64,000 bases of DNA from an uncultured Lachnospiraceae bacterium (GCA_945919795.1 CAMEJJ010000007.1:1-64000); one strand, 5' to 3'; shown: positions 1 through 9,328, counted from the stretch's first letter. Notes: generated by a model from the letters alone, not told the origin. Numbers and translations: made by a program.

Positions 1-12
1 TAAGAAAGTTTG

Positions 13-55
13 AAAAAAGAGTTTGAAGAATAATACATTCTCCAAGCTCTTTTTT
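13..55 (-). terminator. Rho-independent terminator of hsp20
   Basis: Arms AAAAAAGAG and CTCTTTTTT close a hairpin just downstream of the minus-strand hsp20 stop, and a T-run follows on the minus strand. The arms are A/T-symmetric, so it could also act on the plus strand. Confidence 0.7.
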
Positions 56-82
56 CATACAATTAATTCCCAGAATCGGATT

Positions 83-562
83 TTATCCTTCAATCGGAAT
101 GTATTTTTGGTTTTCTATCTGCTGTACTTCTTTCTTTGGAACAGACAGTGTCAAAATACCGTGTTGAAAACTTGCTTTGATATCATTCTGTGTCAACGCA
201 TCACCGACATAAAAACTTCTGCTGCAGGAGCCGCTGTAACGTTCACGCCTTATATATCTTCCGCTCTTTTGTTCTTCTTCCGGTTTTGCTTCATTATTGT
301 CAAATTCTTTGGAAGCACTGATTGTCAGGTATCCCTGATCTAACTCTACAGTCACATCTTCTTTCTTAAATCCCGGAAGATCAATTTCCAATTCATATCC
401 GGTATCCGTTTCCCTGATATCTGTGTTCATAATATTTTTTTCTCTTTGACCGTAAACCTTCTTTTCCAAATTTTTGAATTCGCGATCAAAATCTCTCCAT
501 GGATCATAATAAAAACGATCAAATAAATCAAAGTTATCGTTGAATAAACCAGGTGCTAACAT
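83..562 (-). CDS. hsp20: Hsp20/alpha-crystallin small heat shock protein
   Basis: Small ATP-independent holdase chaperone of 159 residues, the usual family length. The N-terminal arm is rich in Phe and Asp (FDRFYYDPWRDFDREF). The alpha-crystallin domain runs from about residue 45 to 150 and includes the ELEIDLPGFKKEDV strand pair and the GILTLSVPKK signature near the C-terminus. The ATG is preceded by AAAGGAAGG. It is a single-gene unit with its own terminator and a perfect CIRCE operator overlapping the promoter, so HrcA repression is likely. This is notable because groESL in the same window has no visible CIRCE. Confidence 0.95.
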   Translation of the reverse strand: MLAPGLFNDNFDLFDRFYYDPWRDFDREFKNLEKKVYGQREKNIMNTDIRETDTGYELEIDLPGFKKEDVTVELDQGYLTISASKEFDNNEAKPEEEQKSGRYIRRERYSGSCSRSFYVGDALTQNDIKASFQHGILTLSVPKKEVQQIENQKYIPIEG

Positions 563-665
563 AAGTCATCCTTCCTTTCTTTTATTTGAACTTAACATAC
601 ACCATTAACAACTTTGAACCTGGAATGTTTGGGAACTTTTGTTCCTTTTCTTACGTTCTGATAAT

Positions 666-694
666 GTTATAACACTGTTATTAGCACTCGTCAA
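666..694 (-). promoter_or_regulatory. Sigma-A promoter of hsp20
   Basis: Read on the minus strand, TTGACG and TATAAC are separated by 17 bases. The -35 box lies inside the CIRCE element, which is a repressing position. Confidence 0.8.
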
Positions 695-707
695 TAGCGA
701 GTGCTAA
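681..707 (-). promoter_or_regulatory. CIRCE operator (HrcA binding site)
   Basis: A perfect TTAGCACTC-N9-GAGTGCTAA inverted repeat matching the CIRCE consensus. It overlaps the -35 box of the hsp20 promoter. CIRCE is bound by the heat-shock repressor HrcA; hrcA itself is not in the window. Confidence 0.95.
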
Positions 708-821
708 TAATTTTTCTAAAATATTTCTAAACAAAAAATAAACCTCTTTTCGGATTTGTGTCCCCACCATGTATAAACAAAAAGCGCGATATATGGGGTC
801 TGCAGAACGATTAAGCAGAGA

Positions 822-2228
822 CTATAAAAGAAAGCGCAGATATGGGTCAAGTATTTTGATTATCCAACGTTGCAGTCGTATCGCAATGGGAACTTCTCGG
901 GCAAATAGTTTCTCCATTTCCCCATTTTTTAAAACTGCCGGTTCTGCGGACTTCTGATAATATTCCATTGCCGCCCGAAGCTGACTATTTAATTCCTCAC
1001 TATCGATGACCAACATCGTTTCCGTATCCTGATAAGCACTTTTTATATCCATATTAAAAGAACCTATCACGGAAATATGGTCATCAATTGCAATACATTT
1101 ACTGTGATAAGAACGCTCTCCTTCATATTCTGATACTCTTAAACCCGTGGCAAGAATTTCTTCCTTGTGCAAAAGATAATCAACCGATCCAAACGGATTT
1201 CCGTTATTTGCCGCTGAATTTGTCATAAGATAAACATCCGCATCCCCATCACACACTTTTTGTATCATCTCATACATATCCTGATTGAAAATCACATATG
1301 GCGTATGAATCGTAATATTATCCTCTGCTTCTTTCATCAAGGCACACAGTCCGTAAAACACCTGTGGTTCTTTTGCATAAAGTCCTGTCTGCCCGGACAA
1401 CAAAGAAATTTTCTTTGTCGCAACCGTAACAGTTTCATAATCCATCATTTCAAACCAATCCGGATGTTCTTTTTTCATGGTTGCATAGATTTGTCTAAGT
1501 TCCTGATCTGCCCGTCTGACACTTGGCTGACAGTTATCCAAGACATTCTTGTCATGCCATGATTTACAACATTCAAGCTCCCATAAACGATCAAAATATT
1601 CCAAAACTTCATAAACAGAGCTTTCTTTCCCTCCTGTATTATAAACAAGAACATCCGTATCATAATTTTTATAACAATCTTGGTCTCCCAGAAAATAGTC
1701 AAAGGTATTTCTTCCACCAACCAGATAAACCCGTTCATCTGCGACAATACATTTATCATGTAATCTGCTCATTCCTTTCCAAGGCAGAAACAGATTGGCC
1801 TTATTGTATATTTTTATTTCTACATTTTCATGTTTTGCCAGATTAATAAAATATGGGTTTCCCTCCATATTAATCCATGAATTAAACCCATCTGCCAATA
1901 TCTGTATTTGTACGCCTCTGTCGGCTGCTTCCAATAAAGCAGCCAGCATTTGTTTTCCGGAAGTATCTGCCGCAAATGAAAAAGTGGATAACACAATCCG
2001 ATCCTGCGCCTGATCAATCAATCGGATGCGTTCTTTTAGAGCCTCTCCATTGTCAATAATAATTTTTGCCCGATCCGTTCCTTCTTCGGTACCGTAATAA
2101 TCTTTCACAGAAAAATTTTGTTTATATTCTTCACTTACCTCAGGATTTTTTCGGTATGGAAGAGTTCCGCCAATCAAAATATAGCAAAGAAGAAACAGCA
2201 CCAGAACTAAGATATACCTAGTCTTCAT
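822..2228 (-). CDS. PLD-superfamily protein, cardiolipin synthase-like
   Basis: A membrane-anchored phospholipase D superfamily enzyme of about 468 residues. One N-terminal transmembrane helix (ILVLVLFLLCYILIG) is followed by two HKD half-sites, HDKCIVAD near residue 157 and HSKCIAID near residue 385, each followed by a GG/GS-N motif as in two-domain PLD enzymes. I chose the ATG at 2228 rather than the ORF-track start because GGAAAGGAG sits at correct spacing and the ATG overlaps the stop of the upstream CDP-alcohol phosphatidyltransferase by 11 bases. Translational coupling to that gene suggests phospholipid (phosphatidylglycerol/cardiolipin) metabolism. The exact reaction is not proven. Confidence 0.85.
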   Translation of the reverse strand: MKTRYILVLVLFLLCYILIGGTLPYRKNPEVSEEYKQNFSVKDYYGTEEGTDRAKIIIDNGEALKERIRLIDQAQDRIVLSTFSFAADTSGKQMLAALLEAADRGVQIQILADGFNSWINMEGNPYFINLAKHENVEIKIYNKANLFLPWKGMSRLHDKCIVADERVYLVGGRNTFDYFLGDQDCYKNYDTDVLVYNTGGKESSVYEVLEYFDRLWELECCKSWHDKNVLDNCQPSVRRADQELRQIYATMKKEHPDWFEMMDYETVTVATKKISLLSGQTGLYAKEPQVFYGLCALMKEAEDNITIHTPYVIFNQDMYEMIQKVCDGDADVYLMTNSAANNGNPFGSVDYLLHKEEILATGLRVSEYEGERSYHSKCIAIDDHISVIGSFNMDIKSAYQDTETMLVIDSEELNSQLRAAMEYYQKSAEPAVLKNGEMEKLFAREVPIAIRLQRWIIKILDPYLRFLL

Positions 2229-2811
2229 CCCTTTTTTCTCCTTTCCACAATAAGACATGAAATCTTATATATTTTATCCAGGAAATCACCATCACAATCA
2301 TCATGACGACAATCAGAAGTGTTCCTATAAAATAAGAAAGATGTGGAAATAACAATAAAATGAAACAACCGATATCATTGATAGCTGTGCTCAGTTTCCC
2401 ATAACTCTGTGCTCCCATAACAACTTTTTTTCGACGAATCAGCAATAAGCCCATCACTACCATATAGATTTCTTTGATTAGAAACAGCATCAAAAAATAC
2501 AACATAGCCGGATATCTCCATGTGATGACCAGGGCAAGTGCCGCCTGTGTCAGTTTATCCGCAACAGGATCCAATGCTTTTCCAAAATCAGAAACCATAT
2601 CTAACTTTCTCGCTATTTTCCCATCCACTAAATCTGATAAATAAGAAAGCGCCAATACAAAAAAAGCAATTACATAATCTCCCACACTTTCGGCATGAGT
2701 ATATAAAAACAAAAAAAGCGGGAGAAGCAAAATTCTAAAATATCCCAACAGATTTGGAATATTAAAATAAACACTTCTCCGCATTTTATCTATGATACGT
2801 TTCATCTTCAT
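2218..2811 (-). CDS. CDP-alcohol phosphatidyltransferase family protein
   Basis: Integral membrane enzyme of about 197 residues that transfers a phosphatidyl group from CDP-diacylglycerol to an alcohol. The family signature D-x2-D-G-x2-A-R-x8-G-x3-D-x3-D is visible as DLVDGKIARKLDM followed by FGKALDPVADK, with several hydrophobic helices around it. The start at 2811 is preferred because AAGGAGAGA precedes ATGAAGATG; the longer ORF-track start has no such site. It could be a PgsA homologue making phosphatidylglycerol phosphate or a related head-group enzyme. The coupled PLD gene downstream supports an acidic phospholipid role. Confidence 0.87.
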   Translation of the reverse strand: MKMKRIIDKMRRSVYFNIPNLLGYFRILLLPLFLFLYTHAESVGDYVIAFFVLALSYLSDLVDGKIARKLDMVSDFGKALDPVADKLTQAALALVITWRYPAMLYFLMLFLIKEIYMVVMGLLLIRRKKVVMGAQSYGKLSTAINDIGCFILLLFPHLSYFIGTLLIVVMMIVMVISWIKYIRFHVLLWKGEKRDED

Positions 2812-2961
2812 TCTCTCCTTGAATTTTAAACACACCGTCAAATATTTTTGAGTTGAAAGACCATTGTAACACCCACTTGTGCCTGCTTCAAGAAAATCAA
2901 AAGAAAGAAAGTATTAATATTTGATAAAAAACAGAGGTGTACAAGACACCTCTGTTCACCC

Positions 2962-3978
2962 CTACAAAAGCACATCGATAACTGCAGACGGCATTTCGCA
3001 AACCATCCCATTCGGATTTATACTTTCACATGGACTTTCATAAGTACTTCCGAATGTATTATTCATAACCGTTGTCGAATCCTGCTTTTCCAGATATTTA
3101 AAATACGCTTTTAGATATTCATTATCTGCCTTCACAATCTCTTTCATTTCCCTGTTGCGGTGTTTGATTTTCATTTCTTTTAAATCAGCCGGATCCATAT
3201 CTCTTTTTGCCGCAAGTAATGAATCGTTTAATTCATCTATTCCCAATTCAGACATTAGATTCTGCAACTCTTCACTCATTTCATGAAATAACTCCTGCGA
3301 AAGATCTTCCAGAACGCTCGCATTCATTTCCGAGATAGTAATAGGCTCTATCGTTTGTTCAGTTAGTAATTCTTCTTGCTGAAATTCTTCTTGTTGAATA
3401 TCCTCATGTTGCAATTCTTCTCTTTCCAATTCATCTATGGATGTTCGGTCTTTTTCCTGCTCTTCTTCTGTCCGTTCGTCTGATATCTGGCTATCTGCAC
3501 AAAGACCTCCGCAGGCCTTTGCCATCTCTTCTTCCTCTAAATGCTTCACCTTTTTTCGGGCAATCCGCTCCATTGCTTTCGCATGCACAATTGCAGCATC
3601 GATTTCTTCTGAATCATACTTTCCACTCTGCTTTTCCCTCTTCAACCGAAGGACCTCTCTTTTCGCCTGACTGACAACCTGTCTTGCCATAGCTAACGTT
3701 TTACTTCGCATAATTTTAGAAGAAATGTCTTTATAGTGATACTTCAATTTTTTGAGTTTTCCTGATACATCCTTTGACTTTGTTCTCTGTGTTCGTAGCA
3801 ATTCACTATACTTCTGCATATTTGACATATAGGAATCAAAAAAAGAATTCGTATTTGCCTTTTCAGTCTGCCTGCTATAGGAAGTCATTCCGCATTGTTT
3901 CTGCGTTTTGTTCTCTGTGGTATAAAAAGGATTTGATTTTTTTACATATGGATTTTTAAATAAACCAACTGCGTTCAT
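2962..3978 (-). CDS. Hypothetical coiled-coil protein
   Basis: A protein of about 338 residues that I do not recognise. The start at 3978 follows a strong GAGGAGGG site; the ORF track started 14 codons too early, inside a tandem repeat. The N-terminus (MNAVGLFKNPYV) is not a signal peptide. Residues about 60-170 are very rich in Lys, Arg and Glu and probably form a long helix or coiled coil (KAMERIARKKVKHLEEEE). A Glu/Gln-rich repetitive stretch (LQHEDIQQEEFQQEEL) follows, then a second helical region. It lies directly downstream of the DUF6033-like gene and shares its Lys/Glu-rich style, so the two may form a functional pair. Confidence 0.6.
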   Translation of the reverse strand: MNAVGLFKNPYVKKSNPFYTTENKTQKQCGMTSYSRQTEKANTNSFFDSYMSNMQKYSELLRTQRTKSKDVSGKLKKLKYHYKDISSKIMRSKTLAMARQVVSQAKREVLRLKREKQSGKYDSEEIDAAIVHAKAMERIARKKVKHLEEEEMAKACGGLCADSQISDERTEEEQEKDRTSIDELEREELQHEDIQQEEFQQEELLTEQTIEPITISEMNASVLEDLSQELFHEMSEELQNLMSELGIDELNDSLLAAKRDMDPADLKEMKIKHRNREMKEIVKADNEYLKAYFKYLEKQDSTTVMNNTFGSTYESPCESINPNGMVCEMPSAVIDVLL

Positions 3979-4000
3979 ATGTAACCCTCCTCTTTTTCTA

Positions 4001-4120
4001 CTCATATTCTCTAAAATCAATAGTTTGTTCAGCTCTGCTGTTACTATCCTCTGAAATCGATAGTTTGTCCGGCTCTGCTGTTACTATCCTCTGAAATCGA
4101 TATTTTGTCCGACCTTACTT
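4001..4120. repeat. Three 40-bp tandem units duplicating a gene 3' end
   Basis: Units at 4001-4040, 4041-4080 and 4081-4120. The last unit contains the final codons and stop of the DUF6033-like gene (ending NIDFRG). The middle unit is nearly identical and the first is more diverged. The units sit between that stop and the ribosome binding site of the next gene. Confidence 0.85.
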
Positions 4121-4986
4121 TCGCTTTCCGTCATGACACTTTCCAAAGAGTTAGCATATGCATACTTTGCCACCATAGAAACCAAGGCATCCACCGAGTC
4201 AGATTTAAACTCAACATATTCCTTGTTTTCTATTGCGTCTTCTACTGTACTTTCTGCTTTGTCTTCCGTTTTGCTTTCAATCTTATCTGCCGTCTTGTTT
4301 TCTTTCAGTTTTTCAAGTCGCTCTTTTATAGCTTCTTTCTCTGCTTTTTTCTTTTCTTTCAGCTTTGCGGCTTTTTTCTCCGCCTGCTTTTTCTCAAGGA
4401 TTTTTGCCTGCTGTTCATTTGCCTTTTCAATGGTAGCAAAAAATGAGGTCTTTCCGTCAGAAGAAACACTCATACCAAAATTCTTAACATTTGCCCCACT
4501 GCTCACAAGACTATTCTTTGCTTCCTGCAATTTTATTTGCGACATGGCTATGATGCCCTCATATTTTTTCCTATAAGCTTCATCCGTTGCCATTCTTTCC
4601 AGTTTTTCATCATCAATTAATACAACCGGTTTATTCGCATTCCCGTAAGCAGCGGCATTTGCTGCCACCTGGGATTTCATATCTTTACTGACCAGGATGA
4701 AGTCCATGCCATGAAATTTACTTTTCAATTTGTCATAATAATCCTTTGCCTGATCAGAGAGCGATACATCTCCTATTACCGTTCCATACCCTGCCTTTGT
4801 TGTGGGAACAAGCGGACTATTCATCTTTATCGGTTTCCACTCAGATACTTCTACTTCGCCATTACTTTTCGCAGTAGTAGTACTTTGTTCCGTTTCCGAA
4901 CTTTTTTTCGTTTTGTCTGTCTGATAATTGTTGTAAATCTGATTTGTCTGTTGATAACTTGAAACTCCATAGAAATTACTTGTCAT
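4084..4986 (-). CDS. DUF6033-like protein
   Basis: About 300 residues. The central part (GYGTVIGDVSLSDQAKDYY, FHGMDFILVSKDMKSQVAANA) matches my recollection of the Lachnospiraceae family DUF6033, which has no assigned function. The N-terminus is low-complexity (Gln, Asn, Thr, Ser). A long charged helix of Lys/Glu/Ala repeats (KKAAKLKEKKKAEKEAIKER) follows from about residue 205, then a Val/Ala-rich C-terminus. There is no signal peptide. The ATG at 4986 is preferred because it leaves better spacing from GAAAGGAG than the ATG two codons earlier. It probably forms an operon with the coiled-coil gene downstream. Confidence 0.65.
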   Translation of the reverse strand: MTSNFYGVSSYQQTNQIYNNYQTDKTKKSSETEQSTTTAKSNGEVEVSEWKPIKMNSPLVPTTKAGYGTVIGDVSLSDQAKDYYDKLKSKFHGMDFILVSKDMKSQVAANAAAYGNANKPVVLIDDEKLERMATDEAYRKKYEGIIAMSQIKLQEAKNSLVSSGANVKNFGMSVSSDGKTSFFATIEKANEQQAKILEKKQAEKKAAKLKEKKKAEKEAIKERLEKLKENKTADKIESKTEDKAESTVEDAIENKEYVEFKSDSVDALVSMVAKYAYANSLESVMTESESKVGQNIDFRG

Positions 4987-5321
4987 AATCATCTGCTCCT
5001 TTCATAAAACGCCCATGCGAGTAACATGTTGCCCTGCATATTTTGCATAGTACACTTTCATCAAGGATAAAATGATTCATATAAATGCCAAATTCTTTCT
5101 GACACCTACATCAATATATAACAAGTTAAAAAGACTATCTGATATCAGATAGATAGAAAAGAAAACCGTTTTCACTTCATCCTTGAAGTATTTGCGTTTC
5201 AAATCCTTTTGAAACGAATCATTCTTTAAGAACAATATCGGCTTAACGTTTCATATAGTTTATAGCATTTTAAAATTTTCCCTATCTAGCTTGTCCGTCC
5301 CTGCTTTATTAGGGTAGTTGT
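4987..5321. other. Gene-free stretch with small hairpins
   Basis: About 335 bases of AT-rich sequence. It holds the AAAGGAG site of the gene above, an 18-bp perfect palindrome at 5135-5152 and a smaller inverted repeat (GTTTCAAA/TTTGAAAC) near 5195-5216. No open reading frame or RNA gene is recognisable. Confidence 0.7.
5135..5152 (-). terminator. Palindromic hairpin, probable terminator
   Basis: A perfect 18-bp palindrome (CTATCTGATATCAGATAG) followed on the minus strand by TCTTTTTAA. It lies downstream of the Rpn-like gene and fits an intrinsic terminator, though the loop-free stem is unusual. Confidence 0.5.
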
Positions 5322-6383
5322 TTACCAGTATTGTTCTACTTTTGCTTTTGCTTCCGATTCATTAAAACCATATATTGCCATTACCTGTTCAACAGCATCA
5401 ATCATGGCACCATGTCTTTCTTTCCAGTAAGCTGTTACTCCGGCAATTGCTTTTTCAATTTGAAATGTGGTAACGCTCTTGGTTACTTCTTTAGTTACTT
5501 CTTTGGTTACTTCTTTAGTTACTTCTTTAGTTACTTCTTTGGTTACTTCCTCTTTTACACGGTCTGCCACTTCTTTTCCGTATGCAATTTTTTCTTCATA
5601 AATAATACGTCCAACTTTTGTCATTTCCAGTCTCCTCCTTATCTCTTCGGCTACTTCTTCATCAATAATCTTATCCGTAAAACTCAAAACCCCTGCAAAT
5701 AAAAATCGCTGTGTATTCTGCTCTTCAATGCTTTTAATCAACTCGACCATTTTCTTTGCTGCCTCTTTCTGTCGTTCTTTCCCACGATACGCCAGGGGTA
5801 GAATAATCATTTTCATCTGGTCTTCTTCATCCAGCGGTTGTTTTTCTTCCACTTTTTTTAATATTCTCTGATACTCTGCATCTGCATCAATCTCAATCAG
5901 AAATGCTTCCTCTGTAATCAACTGCACCGCTCCAGCCTGTAATGTCGGCTCCGTTGTCCCTCTCCGTACATCCGCAGTATAAATGATAATAATCCGGATT
6001 TTTACTTTCCGTAAATCAACTTTATCCTTTATAAGCCTGCGAAGTACACGTAATACATATCCAAGATATTTTACTTTATTAATATACCGATACCGGCTTT
6101 CATAATCAATGATTGCATAACTTCCGTCCTCCAAAAGGAAAATGTTATCAATCCGCAATTCGTTCAACTCAAGTGACGGTAAATTCGTCGGCATGACATC
6201 CAGTACCTTAGGAATATCCAACCCATAAACATGCAACGATTTTTCCTTCATGGCTTCTCCGAAGATTTTGGAAACGATATCCTTATTTTGATATGCAATA
6301 GCTGTTTTATCCACTTTGGGAGCAGCACGTTTTTTATTCTGTTTGCCTCTTTTCTTTCTTCTGTTTTGTTCTTTTCCATCCAT
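5322..6383 (-). CDS. Rpn/YhgA-like PD-(D/E)XK nuclease family protein
   Basis: 353 residues. A basic N-terminal tail (RRKKRGKQNKKRAAPK) precedes a PD-(D/E)XK-like core around residues 55-150, where ELRIDNIFLLEDGSYAIIDYESR resembles the catalytic D...E-x-[KRS] strands of Rpn (recombination-promoting nuclease) proteins. The middle (MIILPLAYRGKERQKEAAKK) also fits this family. A C-terminal run of six EVTK tetrads forms a charged helix before the last 50 residues. Rpn proteins are DNA endonucleases in E. coli; activity here is inferred. It is a single gene with a GGAGGA site before the ATG. Confidence 0.75.
   Translation of the reverse strand: MDGKEQNRRKKRGKQNKKRAAPKVDKTAIAYQNKDIVSKIFGEAMKEKSLHVYGLDIPKVLDVMPTNLPSLELNELRIDNIFLLEDGSYAIIDYESRYRYINKVKYLGYVLRVLRRLIKDKVDLRKVKIRIIIIYTADVRRGTTEPTLQAGAVQLITEEAFLIEIDADAEYQRILKKVEEKQPLDEEDQMKMIILPLAYRGKERQKEAAKKMVELIKSIEEQNTQRFLFAGVLSFTDKIIDEEVAEEIRRRLEMTKVGRIIYEEKIAYGKEVADRVKEEVTKEVTKEVTKEVTKEVTKEVTKSVTTFQIEKAIAGVTAYWKERHGAMIDAVEQVMAIYGFNESEAKAKVEQYW
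5479..5550. repeat. 12-bp in-frame tandem repeat (EVTK)n
   Basis: Six consecutive 12-bp units encode EVTK in the Rpn-like gene. The unit length is a multiple of three, so copy-number changes would not shift the frame. Confidence 0.9.
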
Positions 6384-6553
6384 AAAATGTCCTCCTTAGC
6401 CTGCAGGAAGCAATCAATTTATAGATGAAACTTTCTCTCATTTCGAAACTTCCTGCCATATTCATAAAAATTGTGAATCTAAAGCACGAATTGTTTCGAT
6501 GGGCATACGCCCGAGATATCAGAATGATATAGATATATCTGTAAAAGATACAG

Positions 6554-6600
6554 ATAAAAAGAAACTTATGCTTTGTAATGAATAACATAGCACAAGTTTC
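6554..6600 (-). terminator. Terminator of the first M56 gene
   Basis: Minus-strand arms GAAACTTGTGCTATG and CAAAGCATAAGTTTC pair with two mismatches and are followed by TTTTTATC. It lies about 75 bases beyond the stop of the M56 gene. The rest of the 290-base gap to the Rpn gene shows no gene. Confidence 0.75.
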
Positions 6601-6676
6601 TTCACAGTTCAACTATAATCGTTATTTCGTTTTTACTTTATAATTATCATTTTTACTTATATCGTTAATTCATTTT

Positions 6677-8800
6677 CTACTTCATTTCATTCATTCCAAT
6701 GATAATCGTTCCGGGTAAGCTATCAGCAGAACTACTGCTATTCAGACTTTTATTTACCTGTTCCCACGTTATATCCGGATCATTTGTCAGAACAATATAC
6801 TGAACCGGATATTTTGCTGATGGATCCTGCCCTACAAGAACCAGTTTATACCTAACTACCATATCACCCTCAACAATGTATTGACCGTTTTCTTCTACGT
6901 AATCAACGCCCATGTTTTCATCACCGGGGTTTGCAACCATAGTACTAATGGGAATGATCTGCTGCATTTCTTCTTCCGCAACCTTTTCCGATTTGGATAT
7001 ATCAATGCTTTCCACCGGCAAAAAATCATTTTCACTTTCTACATCTTTTGTCCATCCAAAAGGAATCCATATTCCGGCTTCTCCCCATGGCCGTATCATC
7101 TTGATTACTCGTATCTGATTGTCTTCCATAAAGGTGATATGAAGTATTTTTTCATTCTCATTTTCACCATCTAAAACTTCTATCGGAATTTTTCTATCGT
7201 TTGGAAGCAGATTTAACAACTCTCTTGCCGCGGTATCCGGTGCAAATAAGTCCTTATACAATGTACTGCTGCTTAGCATTGCATTTTTATTTAATGCTTC
7301 ACCCACTCCATTTTTATTATAATCCATAAAGAACAAGCCGTCTCCATATGCCAAATCAAATTCGCTGCCAAGTACGATATTTTCATATTTATCCGTGCTT
7401 ATCGTTTTCACTATATTTTCTGTTGTCTCGCTATTCTTTTCGAATGTTATATTCTGTCTCCAGACCGTAACATGGGGATCAGAAGTTAATGCATAATAAT
7501 ATATAGTTGCAGCACTGTCACTTATTTTCCCAATACGATACCATTCGTCATTCCAAGGCCAGGGAGATGAAGCTCCAAATACGTATGTTCCATTCACATC
7601 TTCTATTTCTAAGATACTTCTGACATGATCCGAACTGTAATTGTAGATCGTTGCACCGTCTTTGTCACAGAATGCCTTGGCCCACATTTCCACAAACAAC
7701 CGGTTTTCATCAACATGATATTCGTGATCAACGGTTGCATAATTTTCATGAATTTCCTGTTCTTTTTCATTTGATGCAATCTCTTCAAGAGACAATGATT
7801 CTTCCGAGACACTTGTATTTGCATCAGTCGTCTCATTACGATTATTTTCTTCCAATTGGTCATGTTGCTTTGGATTGGTCATAAAACAGACTGCCACGAT
7901 AACCGTTATGAAAATCGAAACAAAAATCATCCAAAACGCCGGCTTTTTATAATTTAGGACAGACTTAACTCTATCCTTTACACTCACTTCACCAAATGCC
8001 ACGGGACAAGCAGATATCATTCTTCTTTGTGAACTGCAATCAAGCAGCACCTGACAATAGTTTGCTTTCCATTCCTTGTCTTTATCCTTCGTCACCTTTT
8101 CATCACAGGCATACTCAATATCTTTACATAGCATGATATAGGAGAGCCAGCAAAGCGGATGAAACCAATATACGGAAAGAAGCAGAAATCCAAGTGGTTT
8201 CCAGATATGGTCTCCTCTTTTTATATGCGTTTTCTCATGCTCAATCACACAGGCATATGCTTCATCATCCATCCCATCCGGCACATAAATACAGAGCTTT
8301 ATGATACCAAGAATAAACGGACTATCGATCGATTTACATTTCATGATTCCTCGATCCAAGGGCTCTGAATTTCTCACTCTGTTTTTAAGCAAAAAAAAGC
8401 TTACCAGTGCATATATCATGAATCCTACCACACCAATGATCCAAACATAGGAGAATAAGATAATAACTATCTGTATCGGATTTATGCTTGCAACTTCTTT
8501 TACTGCAAAATTATCAGCCAGTACCGGATTAATCACTGTATTTATGGATTGTATTCCGGAATCAATCTGTGGAATTTGCGCATATTCAAAATCTGCCGGT
8601 ATGGGCTTTGCACTTGGTATCAGACTAAAAATGCTCTCTATGCTAAAAGGAATGAAAAGTCTGATAGCAACCAATCCCCAAAGCAGGCAATTCATCCATT
8701 TTGGTGCCTTCTTAAACAATAATCGAAAGGCAATGACAGCCAGGATCATCCAACCGGCAACAAGAGCATTATTCAAAATCAAAATAAAAATTTTATCCAT
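6677..8800 (-). CDS. M56 family (BlaR1-like) membrane metallopeptidase sensor
   Basis: 707 residues. Transmembrane helices lie at about 5-25, 35-55, 110-140 and 290-310. A zinc-protease HEKTH motif is at residues 188-192, with the second metal site in DIEYACDEKV. This is the BlaR1/MecR1 layout. In BlaR1 systems a signal activates the cytoplasmic protease and relieves BlaI repression. The C-terminal 390 residues are extracellular but are not a penicillin-binding sensor: no SxxK/KTG transpeptidase motifs are seen, and the ligand is unknown. It lies downstream of a blaI-like gene with a 130-base purine-rich gap (minus strand) and its own terminator. Confidence 0.85.
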   Translation of the reverse strand: MDKIFILILNNALVAGWMILAVIAFRLLFKKAPKWMNCLLWGLVAIRLFIPFSIESIFSLIPSAKPIPADFEYAQIPQIDSGIQSINTVINPVLADNFAVKEVASINPIQIVIILFSYVWIIGVVGFMIYALVSFFLLKNRVRNSEPLDRGIMKCKSIDSPFILGIIKLCIYVPDGMDDEAYACVIEHEKTHIKRGDHIWKPLGFLLLSVYWFHPLCWLSYIMLCKDIEYACDEKVTKDKDKEWKANYCQVLLDCSSQRRMISACPVAFGEVSVKDRVKSVLNYKKPAFWMIFVSIFITVIVAVCFMTNPKQHDQLEENNRNETTDANTSVSEESLSLEEIASNEKEQEIHENYATVDHEYHVDENRLFVEMWAKAFCDKDGATIYNYSSDHVRSILEIEDVNGTYVFGASSPWPWNDEWYRIGKISDSAATIYYYALTSDPHVTVWRQNITFEKNSETTENIVKTISTDKYENIVLGSEFDLAYGDGLFFMDYNKNGVGEALNKNAMLSSSTLYKDLFAPDTAARELLNLLPNDRKIPIEVLDGENENEKILHITFMEDNQIRVIKMIRPWGEAGIWIPFGWTKDVESENDFLPVESIDISKSEKVAEEEMQQIIPISTMVANPGDENMGVDYVEENGQYIVEGDMVVRYKLVLVGQDPSAKYPVQYIVLTNDPDITWEQVNKSLNSSSSADSLPGTIIIGMNEMK

Positions 8801-8930
8801 ATTCTAACCCTTTCCAATCTGCTATCTACTGTCTTCTTTTTCTAGCTTCTTTTCTCTAGCTTTTTTTCTCCGACTTCTTTTCTACTCTTCTGACTTTTTT
8901 CATCTATCTTATTTCCCATGTCTGCTCTCC

Positions 8931-9311
8931 TCATATACTCTCCTCTGTTTGCCCTTCCCTAAAGTCATCAATCATTTTCTGAATTTCATCGACCTCTGAT
9001 TTGGAAAGTTTCTTATTTGATGCAAATGCAGCAATAAAAGCCGGAAGTGATCCATGAAACGAATCATCAACAATTTTCCTGCTCTGCATAGCATAAAATT
9101 CCTGTTTGGATATCAGAGATGTAACCGTTCCCTTTTCATTTTGAAATAATCCCTTATCAATGAGTCTCCTTAAAACCGTATGCGTGGTTGTTCTTTTCCA
9201 CTCAAACTCAACTGCCGCCATTTTCACAAGCTCAGATGATGATACCGGCTCATTCTTCCAAATCATTTCTGCAAATTTGGTTTCTATGTTTCCAAGTTGT
9301 ATTTCTGCCAT
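8931..9311 (-). CDS. BlaI/MecI/CopY family transcriptional repressor
   Basis: 126 residues, typical for BlaI. The N-terminal winged helix (LGNIETKFAEMIWKNEPVSSSELVKMA, then WKRTTTHTVLRRLIDKGLF) includes the wing and recognition helix. The C-terminal half (HGSLPAFIAAFASNKKLSKSEVDEIQKMIDD) is the dimerisation and cleavage region. It is followed by the M56 protease gene, its expected anti-repressor. Two dyads of the TACA-N-TGTA type directly upstream are its likely operators, so the pair should be autoregulated. Confidence 0.93.
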   Translation of the reverse strand: MAEIQLGNIETKFAEMIWKNEPVSSSELVKMAAVEFEWKRTTTHTVLRRLIDKGLFQNEKGTVTSLISKQEFYAMQSRKIVDDSFHGSLPAFIAAFASNKKLSKSEVDEIQKMIDDFREGQTEESI

Positions 9312-9328
9312 TTTGTTTCCTCCTTGCA

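Noticed and set aside
4105-4576. Phe/Ser-rich plus-strand ORFs opposite the DUF6033-like gene
   Set aside because: Shadows of a Lys/Glu-rich coding strand.
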